DNA of 64,000 nucleotides, taken from Dastarcus helophoroides. Lineage: Eukaryota; Arthropoda; Insecta; Coleoptera; Bothrideridae. Made by a program: the position numbers and the translations under genes. Shown one piece after another: positions 44,353 to 55,179 of the stretch (its first letter is position 1; each line of letters starts with the position of its first letter). The notes beneath the pieces were generated by a model. The model was not told the origin of the DNA. It ran no database searches and saw nothing but the letters and a program-made list of their open reading frames with translations. The stretch is taken from the NCBI GenBank assembly GCA_028583605.1, contig CM053326.1, positions 5,712,587 through 5,776,586 on the forward strand, given 5' to 3'.

Positions 44353-46313
44353 CCGGGTGTTTTTTTTTTAGTGGGGAGGTTCCCTCTATATAGAATATGA
44401 CTTAATATAAAGGTAAATTGATTTTGTCAATAAGGCTAATCGAAGCTAAACTACCTTTTAAAAATATTTTCAACTTTCTCCCACTTCCGGTTATACCGGA
44501 AGTAGACATTAACTTTTTTATTTTAAATAGCAACCCCCAAATTTTATACTTTGTTTGAATTTTACGTAAAAAAATAAGGTGAGTTTATGTATACATGTTT
44601 ATTGCTACATTTGATAGTTTTAAAGGTATTTCAATGTTTCGAAAAAAAAATGACAGAAAAGAGAGTTATTTTGACTCTTTATATATTTTCTATTATTTGC
44701 AGTAAAAACATGAAATTTGGGTTGAAGTCATGAAATATTATGAAGATTATAATAACGTAATCAGGTATTACATTTATTACACAGGGTGATGGAAATTTTA
44801 TGGCTAAAAATTGTAGGCTAAATAACATTTAAAAGATAACCGTACAAGACGAATAAGTTTTTAGCTAATTGTTAGAATACTTATTGAAAAATGTTTAGGG
44901 AACCACGAATATAAGTTTCGTAAAAATGGTTTGTTAAACAGAGTTCACATTTTTGGAGTAATGAAAATCAACAACAAATGTTCAAGAAAATTGGCCCTTT
45001 AACTGTTATGCTGTTAGATTAGAACTCAGGATTTATAAGCGTTAAATTTTATAAAGAAAATCGAAATGAAATTTTTTTAGTGATTTTTTTTACGACTACT
45101 GCATGACAAGCATATTGCTAGGAACACTCTGATGTGCTTAAAAACTTTACTTAATTCAAAATCTTCAAATATGCCTTTAAATGTATTGAAATAGAAGATC
45201 GTCCTTACTGCTCTTGATGTATATTTTTTGTCAATTATTTTTTTTCCCATTACTTATTTTGATTAATTCTTGAGGCTTTTATTGCCTACAGTTAATTTCC
45301 TACTTGAACAAAAAAGACATGTTTGATTCTTTTTATTTTGAGATTTATGTAAAATACCTTTGTAATGGCACAAAATTTTAAAAAATAAGTAAAATAACTT
45401 TTTTCTTCTTTTATGTAAAGAATCCAAAAATAATTAAAAAACATATAGATCCCATTTAAAAAAACAAAGTTCTTTTGAATAAAAGAAAAACAGCAAAGAT
45501 TATAAAAATTCCATCACCCTGTATAATAAATGTATAATCTGATTAGGTTATTATAGTCTTTATAATATTCCGTGACTTCAACCCAAATTTCATGTTTTTA
45601 CTGCAAATAATAAAAAAGATACAAAGAGTCAAAATAACCCTCTCTTCTGTCATTTTTTTTCGTAAAATTGAAATATCTTTAAAACTATCAAATGTAGCAA
45701 TAAACATGTAAACATAAACTCACCTTATTTTTTTACGTAAAATCCAAATAAAATATAAAATTTGGGGGTTGCCGCTTAAAATAAAAAAGTTGATGTCTAC
45801 TTCCGGTATAACCGGTAGTGGGGGGAAGTTAAAAAGATTGTAACGCAATGTAAATAGATGGAATAGAATTTAGAATAGAATTGTATAATTTAGTAAATAA
45901 AAAAAGTTTCTAGAAGGATCTGATAAGGGGAAAGCGGCCGCGATAACGAAACAAATGGCAGATAAGCATTCCAGAAATTTCGGAAACGATAAGCCTTATC
46001 TGCCGAAAAGTTCTAGAAGCCAAGGGGCCAAAACTATAAAAGGTGGTTAGCTTTCCCTCGAGTCAGTCAGTTAGAGTCAGTGTAATTAGTGAGTTAGTAG
46101 AAGTTAATAAGTTCAATTGTGGTGATCCAAGTTGAGTTCAGTAACAAAGTGGTGTAATTCACACGTTGTAATCAATTCGAACCGATAAGCCCGTAACAAT
46201 ATTTTTAGAAGATAGTTTAGCTCTGATTAGCCTCATCGACAAAATCAGTTTGCCTTTATAATAAGTAGTACTCCATATAAAGGTAACCTCCCAACTAAAA
46301 AAAAAACACCCGG
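44353..46313. mobile_element. long-arm fold-back MITE, TA-flanked
   Basis: The ends CCGGGTGTTTTTTTTTTTAG and its inverted counterpart AAAAAAAAAACACCCGG are flanked by TA (44351-44352 and 46314-46315). The arms pair for about 450 bp: GGTTATACCGGAAGTAGACA at 44491 and TGTCTACTTCCGGTATAACC at 45795, then a CAGGGTGATGGAA segment at 44782 and its inverse ending at 45521. The central 0.7 kb (44810-45495) is unpaired and non-coding. A solo LTR (45839-46198) splits the right arm. TA flanks point to Tc1/mariner-type mobilisation. Confidence 0.7.
45839..46198 (+). mobile_element. solo LTR, copy 2, inside a fold-back MITE
   Basis: The LTR runs TGTAACG..CGTAACA over 360 bp, with CTATAAAAGG (about 46036) and a CGAGTCAGTCAGTTAG initiator-like stretch about 20 bp on, so this copy reads left to right. 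The flanking bases AGAT and ATAT differ by one position. Comparison with the intact left arm of the MITE (AAAATATTTTTAAAAGG inverted) shows the original site had ATAT once. The insertion is therefore later than the MITE. Confidence 0.75.
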
Positions 46314-46431
46314 TATACCTGTATATGCACGTTGCATATAATCCGTTCTCTATTAATTATTAATTGAACGATATAAATTTGGGTATGACAACTAAGGCTT
46401 CAACCTCCAGAGTGAGTCTAAAGGATTCTTC

Positions 46432-46625
46432 CAATACTGGGGCCCATCAAAGAAGTACTAAAAGTGTTCAAGATTTCGCCCACCATCGTAGAGGATTTCT
46501 TTTGGAACAAAGAAAATAATAAATGAAAATTACAATAAAAATATAAGCAAAATATACCAGAAATGAAAAAACCGATTTCAAAACATCAGTATGTTAACCA
46601 TACCAGAGGAAATATTATTCCACTA
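46432..46625. repeat. decayed Penelope-like tail fragment
   Basis: GAAGTACTAAAAGTGTTCAA, TTTCGCCCACCATCGTAGA and a trailing AACATCAGTATGTTAACCAT stretch match 33285-33460 with deletions. The hammerhead-like core is degraded (CAAAAGAAATCC on the minus strand instead of CTGAAGAAGCC). Confidence 0.5.
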
Positions 46626-46639
46626 GGATGGTATCAATA

Positions 46640-47943
46640 TAATTATATTTAATTATAAATATTTCTCACATTCTTTAATATATTTTGTGAATTATGATGT
46701 TTGAATATCAAAGAAGTTCACAAAGTAAGAGTGAAAATAACACTTATTTAGAGAGAAAAATTTACATTTTTCTTATTAAAAGCGTTGGAAAATTGTCTTT
46801 ATTTTCGAGACACATGCTCCCTCTTTCGGATAAGCTTAATATCCTGACTAGAAAGCTAAAGGGTTGGTTTTTTGAAATGGATTAAGTCTCTTCGTGTAGT
46901 AGTAGCTTAGATAACCAAATATATTTATGGATTTTAAAGTGGCGCCGAAAATGAATATATATTAAACAGGAAGAAAAGTTTGACAACGGTTAGCTCCTAT
47001 GAATTAAGAGTTGGTAGAGCGCCCATCGATTTTCCTGCAGCTAAATGATGCCATCTATAGGGCACAAGTAAATTCAAAACTGGTAAGGGGCGGCGTTCTG
47101 CAGCAATATATTCTTAGTGTTCATGTTTCAGGATATAGGCGGTAGAGGATGCGTGGATTACGTTTTTCATTATTACATGATAAAAAGCTCAGTATCTTGA
47201 AGAAGCTTGAGAACAACCTATTCGATTTAGATTTTAAATTTCAAAAGTAAAGAGAATTACTCCTAAATGCAAAGAATCGTTAAAAATTAAAGTTCTAAAT
47301 TTTATGAAGATAACAAATACCCATTTATGCAGAATGTTCAGTGAATTTTCAACATAAAATTTGTGGCGATAACAATATCATAACCGTTTTTGAAAGGAAA
47401 CTTATTTTTCGTAAACCAAAAAGTGTACTCCATAGGAATTGGTTTAGAGTTTGCAGATAAATTTTTGCAGCCAGTGAGGAAGTTCGTCTTCAAGTTCAAC
47501 ATGGTATAATAAAGATCTACTTTTGTCTCCACAGCTATTTGTAATATAAACAATTCCCTTATGATCCCTTACACTGGTTCCAAATAAAAATATTTTGTTC
47601 GGTAATAAGCTTGTTGAGTGAAGTTAGTGTAATGATTTAAGGATAAAATTGTCAGCTTAAAGTTAATGTGTAATTTGTGCAGATTCTACTTCCTTGACAA
47701 TTGAGGAGATTTTGGCAAAAACGAACATGGTCCAAAAAATACAAATATGAAATATATACCACGATCTTGTTCTTAACAGCTGCTAGATGGTTTAGTCAAA
47801 TTGGTTCATTTAAAAACCATCATAATCAGAAGTTATATGATTGTCAAGTTTCTATGGCTTTCGAGGACCTCACAAAATGGTAGAGAAAACAACGTAACGT
47901 AGCTTTTTAAAATACTCTACACATTAGTTGTTTTTTCTTTTTG
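46640..47943. other. unassigned AT-rich DNA
   Basis: Short frames of 60-71 codons only, none with a motif. No repeat ends were seen. It ends at the target duplication of the hAT element that follows. Confidence 0.4.
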
Positions 47944-49225
47944 TTTAGCACTAGGGTTTGTCGGTTTTTAAAAACCGGGTTTAAAAACCGTTTTTTTGGA
48001 GAAAATTATGAAATTCAAAAACCGGTTTTTTAGTAGAAAATATCGGTTTTAATGTACGACTAACACTTAAAAAAAATTTGAAAATGACAAATGTAGCCAA
48101 ATGTACCAAATTGATGAAAACACTGTTGCAAGCGGTTTGGTTCTTGGAATCATATCGATCCAATATGATTCCTAAGAAACGGTGTGTTTTGTCTATTGGA
48201 TGAATTAATTTAGATTTTATATCAGTTTGTCTTCTGGTTTCTTTATGTACAGTTCATAAATTTAGCGTTCAGTGCCATTGATCGATATTTGATATAGATG
48301 ATATTATACAAAATGTAAGTAGGTAACATATTTTAATATTGTAAAAATATAAATTTTTATTTTTATTTTTTATATCTTTGTAGTTCTAAATGTCAGACGT
48401 GTGAAATTATTTCAAAAAAGTAGAAAAAGAAAAAAGTTCGTTGCATTTATTGCAATAAAATGCTTACTTGCAAAGGATCAAGCACAAGCAGTCTACATAA
48501 TCATTTGAAATCAGTGCACGATAAAATAACCGAGAAAAAATCATCTGATGCCGGCCCGAGTTCACAAACAAGTACACAGCCCTATAACTTTGCGAAAAGG
48601 ACTAGTTTAGAAGAAATTGTATCAAAACTTGCTGCATTGGATGGACTATCTATTAATTGCCTAACAAATAGCTCGTTCATACGAGAGTCATTGCAACAAC
48701 GAAATTATTGCTTACCACAAAATAATTCTAAAGTTATGAATCTTATTTATAAGTTTTATGAAACCATAAAAAATGAAACTATAAATGAATTAAATTGTAT
48801 GAAGAATAAAGGGCAAAAATTTTCTATAACTATAGATGAATGGACTTGTAAAGGAAATCGAAGATATTTAAATATTAGCGTACATCAACTTGAAAAAGAT
48901 TTTAATTTAGGATTAGCTCCGATATCAAGTACTTGCGATGCTAAGACAGTGTTAAAATTGGTTTCTGAGAAACTAAAAACTTTTAATCTTGGTTTATCAA
49001 CCGATATAGTTGCATCAAAAAATGATGGTGCTGCTGTTATAAAAAAATTTGGCCACATATCACCAGTGATTATTCAACTGTATTATTCACATGCCATACA
49101 CTTAGCAGTTACTGATATATTATATAATAAAAACAAAAGTCCATTGGAAACAGATTTAAATCCTACAAGTGAGGACTCTGAAAATGAAGAATCTGATAGT
49201 GACTTTGAAGAATTAGATTCTCTTG

Positions 49226-50446
49226 CAGTGGCGGCTGGTGCTAATAAAATTTGGGGGTTGCAAAGAGACATTTCGAAAAATGTGCCGAAACTGGTAATTA
49301 AATTAAGCTGGAGGAATTAAGAAATATTTTGTTTTCATTTTCGCAAAAAAACATAAAGAAAAAGAAGAGGAAGTCCATCTTTGGCATCTTTTGCCATCTT
49401 TGGAACTTTGGCAGCTGCAAATTTATCAATAACTTTTTACTGAAGTCGAATATTCCTTGGATTAAGTTCTTTTCTTTGAAGACATCGTTAATGCGGACAA
49501 TCTTTCCTGGCATAATGTATTTTTTAAAGAGTTTATTCTTTCCAGACTGGACAAGCACCATTCTGCTTCAGCGAAAGTCATTGGGATAGTTATCAGGATT
49601 TTTAAAAGATTTAAAGTTTCACTAAGCTCACTATTTTCTGAAATAATGTTATACAGTACAAGTAAACCAAAAGCCGATTTAAACTTTTCTGTTTCGTAAA
49701 TTAGGGTTAGTTTAGTTCTTAGTTTTTGTAAATTAAAAAATGGATGAACCTTGACGGTTTCTTTAAAATTCTTTTCAGGAAAAGTGATTCTATGTTGGTT
49801 AAACTTTTCAGAAAAAAATAAGGTTGCTGCAATTAAAAGGCCAGTGAAGCTGAATCGTTTTTTAGCTTAGCAGATAACAATGTCGCATAGGTACTTCTTT
49901 AACTTCGCGAACTACTTCTGTTAAAACTTCGCTTTTTACAAAACACCGTCTGCACAATATTTAAGTCTGGAATAGGTCATCCACGTCGCTTAATTTCCAG
50001 TTTTTTCGACACAGATCGGTTACAGAATGGCTGTGCAATTAAACTTTGCACTGAATCCATTTTTATTTGTGTTTCAAGACTCGGAACATTGCCCGATGAT
50101 AGATTATAATAGTGAATCGATATTTGGTTTGCACCCACAAGTGCAACCTAATGCTTGCTTATGGGCAAGTATTTTAAGCGAACAAAATATGAGTTAAGGC
50201 GCAGGTGCATATGTGTAAAGCAAAGTTTGCAGTCTGGCCTGCAAACTTTGCAAACCGTGGACCCAATATGTCATCAAACGCTTACGAATCGACGGAATCC
50301 GCAATATTCAGCAGTATGGTTGGTAGCGATAAATCTGTTATCAATAAATAAAATAAACAACATAAAGAACAATTTACTTTCTTTTTTATCCCAGCGATTT
50401 TTTGGAGGTTGCGCAAACCTGCAAACCTTAGCACCAGCCGCCACTG
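49226..50446 (-). mobile_element. second hAT element (copy D) nested in copy C, 1221 bp
   Basis: CAGTGGCGGCTGGTGCTAA at 49226 faces its inverted copy ending CACCAGCCGCCACTG at 50446. The 8-bp flanks are identical: TTCTCTTG at 49218-49225 and 50447-50454. Removing the element and one flank keeps the outer transposase in frame. It contains only the C-terminal part of a different hAT transposase on the minus strand and a non-coding region, so it is an internally deleted derivative that moved with help from elsewhere. Confidence 0.9.
49330..49730 (-). pseudogene. C-terminal fragment of a ZMYM-like hAT transposase
   Basis: Read from 49730 downward: FKSAFGLLVLYNIISENSEL, LNLLKILITIPMTFAEAEWC, LSSLERINSLKNTL, CQERLSALTMSSK, then after a frame change KNLIQGIFDFSKKLLINLQ. 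TIPMTFAEAE..LSSLERIK-like wording is the dimerisation domain of the hAT group related to zinc-finger MYM-type proteins, different from the outer element. No catalytic region is present. Traces upstream (50060-49870) suggest a remnant of the N-terminus. Confidence 0.65.
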
Positions 50447-52091
50447 TTCTCTTGACATAAACAATTATAAATTACCTGTCCCTGAATTATTGGATGATTA
50501 TAAAAATATTATTTGTAAAGTAAGGAAAATTTGCAAATATTTTAAAAAATCCCCTGTCAAAAATAGGATTCTTCAGAATCACGTGAAACGAAAATACGAG
50601 AAAGAATATAATCTTATTCTTGATAGTAAAACAAGATGGAATAGTTTAGAGGTCATGTTAGAAAAATTTGTACACCTAAAAGAATGTGTTATTTTAACTC
50701 TGAATGACCTTAATGCTTCTCATATGTGGAATAAAGATGAAGAAGAATATTACAAAGTTGTAGAACTCCTTAAAGTTTTAGATCCGATAAAATTAGCAGT
50801 CAAAGCTTTATATAGACAAGAGGCAAATTTATTAACAAGTGAAGGTATATTTGAATTTTTGCTGGGTGAACCACAAAATTTGAAATCCGAAATTAGTCAG
50901 AAATTATTACACGCTATAAAAGCACGGAGTAAAGAAAGAAGAGATACAGTATTAGTTACACTTATCCTTTGTTTACAAAATTCTTACAACTCTTTTAAAG
51001 AAACCTTCTAATAAATTCCTTCCATTAGCAACGAAAAGTGACATTATTAAGTTATCCGGACAAATATTATCAAGATTATATAAAGATTACTCTACAGGGG
51101 AAGAATGTGATATTCAAAAACGTGATGAAAGCGATATTCAAGAGCCAGACAATGTTTTGTTGAAAAATGCTATGGAAGTGGCAATTAATAAATATTTAAA
51201 GGAACCGGAAGAAGTGACTTCCTCTGTTCAAACTGTAAGAAAAGAGTTTTTGGCCCTGGAAGCCACAAATAAAAGGACAAAACAATTAGAATTATTATAT
51301 CAGGCTTTAAAAACGATTAAGCCTAGTTCGGTTGAAAGTGAGAGGGTATTTTCTATTTCGGGGAATTTTGTGAATAAACTAAGGGCAAATCGATAGACGT
51401 CCTCTATTTTCTGAAATCATATTTCATTAAACAAAAAAATAAATAGAATATTTAAATTTGTATTAAAATTGCCCGGAATAGAAATTACTCGGTCCTTTGC
51501 TTAGTTGTCTTTAAAACTAAAATTGATTTTAATAAGTCTGTATGCATAAACTTTATTTACTCTTGTGGTTCGCCTTTGATTATAATTTACCTTATATAAT
51601 ACACAGTTATATATTTTCTTATTGTTTTTAATAAGTATCCATCTGTATCTAATAACATTGTTTTTTTAAAAAATAATATGGTTATTATAAAAATATGAAA
51701 ATATATTGTTTTTATTTATTCGAACCCTTTGCTGAATAACTCGTTTCATATTATAAAAATATTTACATCCTTATATGTGAAAATTATGCATAAACAACAA
51801 ATAATTGTTTTTAAAGTTATTTAATCCTGGTCAACTATTTTTTCTTTGTTCTACTAAATTGCATAAAAAAATTTTACTATCAATAAAATTGAACAGTAAA
51901 TAATTTCAGTCAAAAACTGCTTTTAATCACTCTAAATTTTCTGTTAAAATTTTTTGTTCAAATTACAGAATATTCGAGCAAAAAATTTTTTATAAAAATT
52001 CGAAACCGCTTAAAACCGGTTTTCTGGAAAAATAACTATTCGAAAGCCGGTTTTCTGAAATGTCGGTTTTTGTATAAACCCTATTTGGCAC

Positions 52092-53897
52092 CCTTCACCA
52101 TATATTTTGTGATATAAAAGTGCCAAAAATTGTCAATTCGATGAGCATGACGCAAATAGGGAAATTATTGTGTTGCAGAACCAATAGTTAAGGGACGAAA
52201 AAAATGAGAAACATTGGGAAATAGATTAAAAAAATATATGCCGCAATTTGCTTTTGTTCGGGATTATCACATGATCCATCACATGAATTTGCAGAAAGGT
52301 ACGTTAAGTTGGCCCAAATCCTAACGGTTGATATTAGCAGAAAATTACTCCTCAGCATGGGCCACTTCATTAAATTTAACCTAATAATTTTGTTGGTTAC
52401 TAAGGTGTTAATTATGGTAATTATTTAAGTTTATATTAGGTTACTGATGACACAAGAAAAACTTTAAATATTTTGTGCCAACCGTTTGACACATGCGTTA
52501 TAGCAGGAAGTAAGTGGTCGAAATAAGATAGTCAGTGAACACGAAATATCTAGAAGAAATCACAGACGGAGTAGATAAGGAAATAAGCGTAATGACAAGT
52601 GCAGTAGAAAAGTGGAAAACTAAAAAAATTATAAAATATGGAAATGATCGAGAGTATAATATATATAAGATACCAGAACCTAACCATTTCCTTTGTTTGA
52701 TGTTATAGAATGCTATGTACCTAAATATCCCAATAACGTTGTGTTAGATTTTATGTTTTTAGGATAATTTGGCACTATTTTTTAAATATACCACACCCAA
52801 CTGTTAAATTAGGATCTCTGGAAAAAATCTTTAGTCAAAATTGTTTCTTTGTATACATTCTCAAGAAATTCACTCTCCAAAATGACTCTTCAAAACTCAA
52901 AGAAAATCATATTATGCCATAAAAAAACAAACCTGGTTGCTACAGCAACGAAGTTGTTTATGTTAAATAAATTTAAATTTCCCCACTTTATTGGGAAAGA
53001 TAAGTCCAATAACTTTTGCTAAGATATTTTTTTAAATAACGAAAATTTCAGGAAATATAAGCATCTTCTTACACTTTTTACTGACTCTGTATACAATGAT
53101 ATTTTAATTTAATGTTAATTTCTACTTATGAACTTCAAATGATCACAATAATAAAATACATGCTTTGGAGATACGGACAACTACATGCATGGACGATCAA
53201 ATAATTCTGAAATAAGCCGTTGATTATATACTTTCACATATTTTCTTTCAAGAGCATTTATTCATTTTATTTCTGTAATTGAGATATTCTTACGCACTGA
53301 TAAGTTGTTAATAATAAATGTCTCCGAAGGAACGAAGGAATTTTTTCACGACTAGTGGTCACTCGTCATAGAGCATCTTTTAAATATTTATTGTTTACTT
53401 AAAGTCTTGCACAGTTGGATGAGTCCTTTGTTAAATTCGCTGTAATTTATTATATAAATTTAATGGGTGATTTGCCTCTATACTCAAGCACTTCTATGGA
53501 ATGTATTCGCAACAAGCAGGCAAGGCAACTTCCGTGCAGTATTACTTGGTACAGTGAGAACTTCTACCTATTATCACGCATTGCCTTGGAATCTCCAAAC
53601 TAACTATAACTACCAAACAAGATGACCTACACGTGATACATCCTATGCGCATTTAGCGGAAATTTACCGCCATTTCTAGTCATTGACGAGTCCTTTTCAA
53701 TGCACCGACAAATTGAAAGGGATTTATGCTGCTTTGTGTTTTACGCTAATGCAATGGGTTATTTAAATGACGTTATCTGGTTAAAATCCGGGATGGAGTC
53801 ATCATTTAGTCTTAACTTTAGCAGTTTTTGTTTGTTTGTTTCGCCCGAGTCCCGACTGCGCAGCCGTGAATTTTTCTTCAATGGTAGCCCAAAATGG
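52092..53897. other. unassigned AT-rich DNA
   Basis: There is no coding similarity or repeat with definable ends. Frames such as 52188-52370 and 53415-53603 are short and lack motifs. Confidence 0.4.
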
Positions 53898-53909
53898 AGT
53901 TTAAATTAT

Positions 53910-54167
53910 AATAATAATAGCAGGTATGAGGTGCTATTGCTTCGGCACAACGGCATACATGAAAGACAGTGTGGCCGGCACTGCGCTTCAGCCGCCTATT
54001 ATTACCTTGAGTTACACCAGAGTACTCATTTAACCGTAAGGCTGAGTCTAACCTTGAGAACCAGAGCGTTTCTTGAAAATGGGCGGTGGATGAAGCTGCC
54101 AGCGGGAATCGAACCCAGCTCTCTTAATTTGTAGTCCAGCACTCATACTACTGGACCACGGTGCCCG
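53910..54167 (-). mobile_element. tRNA-derived SINE, 258 bp
   Basis: On the minus strand the 5' head reads GGGCACCGTGGTCCAGTAG.. with an A-box-like segment and an excellent B box, GGGTTCGATTCCC, about 50 bp further on. The body of about 160 bp follows and the element ends in an ATT-repeat tail. A perfect 12-bp direct repeat AGTTTAAATTAT flanks it (53898-53909 and 54168-54179). The head would be transcribed by RNA polymerase III from its internal promoter and retrotransposed by a LINE. It does not fold as a proper tRNA in the anticodon arm. Confidence 0.85.
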
Positions 54168-54179
54168 AGTTTAAATTAT

Positions 54180-55150
54180 GATTTTAAAATATTTATTTTT
54201 TCAGCGTAATTTAAACCTGAAATTTTAAAAAAAGGATCACGATTCGTATCATACTCATTTTTCTCTGTCTTCCCTTAAAAATAATGCCATTATGACTGAA
54301 TCACCCTGTATAATTGGTGTTGTGGCGGAAAATCGAGTCCGAAGGATTTAGTTAAAAGCAGAGAACCATCAAGCAGTCGTAATATACGATACAACCAAGT
54401 TGACTGTACCACATTTTAGTCCTCAAACTTAAGTCAATTTAAATTTAAATAAATAAGCTTAAGCAGGTTTGAGTTTTGAGTTTAAGTGTATGTAATGAAA
54501 TTTTCATTTTAAATGTATTTTAGACTGACAATGACTGTTTTTCTTTGCTAGAGGTGCTCGACATTTTATAATTTTAGGGCTACAGAGGTTTATATAATTA
54601 AACCATTACTTAAAACTAAACTAAAGTGGACTAACAAAGTTTAAAACTTCTTCAATGCTGCTAATAAAATAATAATTGATTTTTCAAGGTATTTAACCTT
54701 TTCAAGCGAAGGCAGGGGGTAACTGCTAAAGTTTGGCAGCAATAAAACTTTGAAACTTATCCAAAGTTTTAAATTAATTAACATTCTTGATATCACTAAT
54801 TCTACGATGTGGAATGTAATAGTTTTCAACAGCATTATAAGTTTCTTAGAACAAATTAGAACGTGGCTGTTTCTTCAACTAGTTCACTTCTTTGGACGCC
54901 CACAAATGCAGTCTAAGCTAAGCTATTCGCATGTCTGCAGCTAAGAAATTCGTCGTACTGTAATGAGATTCGAGGAATTATTGTCTGTTTCTATTCCATC
55001 TCGAACACCCCTAGTTGACCAGATAATTCTCCACAAATAATTTCCTTTTACTGATATGCACTACAAAGCAAAGCACCTATAATAGTATTTTATATAACGA
55101 GTGGCTAAAGTAGTCTTCATTTCACCTTAAAGTGTGAAATGAAATTTCTT
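54180..55150. other. unassigned sequence
   Basis: AT-rich, without coding motifs. ATGACTGAATCACCCTGTAT near 54291 resembles a stray MITE end of the 22640 type (reverse complement of ACAGGGTGATTCA). Nothing else is recognisable. Confidence 0.35.
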
Positions 55151-55179
55151 TTTTATTTTTCGCATTTTGACAGATAATG

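Larger units (their letters stand above)
48390..51446 (+). pseudogene. hAT transposase with BED zinc finger, interrupted and decayed
   Basis: The probable start ATG at 48390 gives MSDV, then TGA at 48402 where relatives have Trp, then NYFKK. A frame change within the A-rich run near 48425-48440 leads into the BED finger (RCIYCNK..SLHNHLKSVH). The DDE region follows: FSITIDEWTCKGNRRYLNIS, IVASKNDGAAVIKKFG and HAIHLAVTD. At 49225 a complete second transposon intervenes. The frame resumes at 50455 (INNYKLPVPE) exactly as needed, through TRWNSLEVMLEKF to LLGEPQ. Another shift lies near 50970-51000, after which KPSNKFLPLATKSDI begins. The C-terminal dimerisation segment ends SSVESERVFSISGNF. A final shift near 51385 precedes DVLYFLKSYFIK and the stop at 51446. 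It is non-functional. Confidence 0.85.
47952..52083 (+). mobile_element. hAT transposon (copy C), 4132 bp with nested insertion
   Basis: The left end TAGGGTTTGTCGGTTTTTAA and the inverted right end TAGGGTTTATACAAAAACCG share a clear terminal repeat. The flanking 8-bp repeats TTTAGCAC (47944-47951) and TTTGGCAC (52084-52091) agree in 7 of 8 positions. Sub-terminal AAAACCGG motifs occur several times at both ends (47965-48030 and 52005-52050), likely transposase binding sites. It encodes a BED-finger transposase (48390-51446), now broken. Without the nested element it would be about 2.9 kb, a normal size for an autonomous hAT. Confidence 0.9.

Noticed and set aside
44782..45521. Separate nested MITE with CAGGGTGATGGAA ends
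   Set aside because: The inverted-repeat arms continue without a break on both sides of this motif, so it is part of the larger fold-back element.
48000..48050. Multiple AAAACCGG motifs considered as a CRISPR-like or regulatory array
   Set aside because: They are sub-terminal repeats of hAT copy C, mirrored at 52005-52050. Spacing is irregular and there are no spacers.
54090..54167. Possible tRNA gene on the minus strand
   Set aside because: The B box is good, but the anticodon arm does not pair and the sequence continues into a SINE body with an ATT tail and a 12-bp target duplication.
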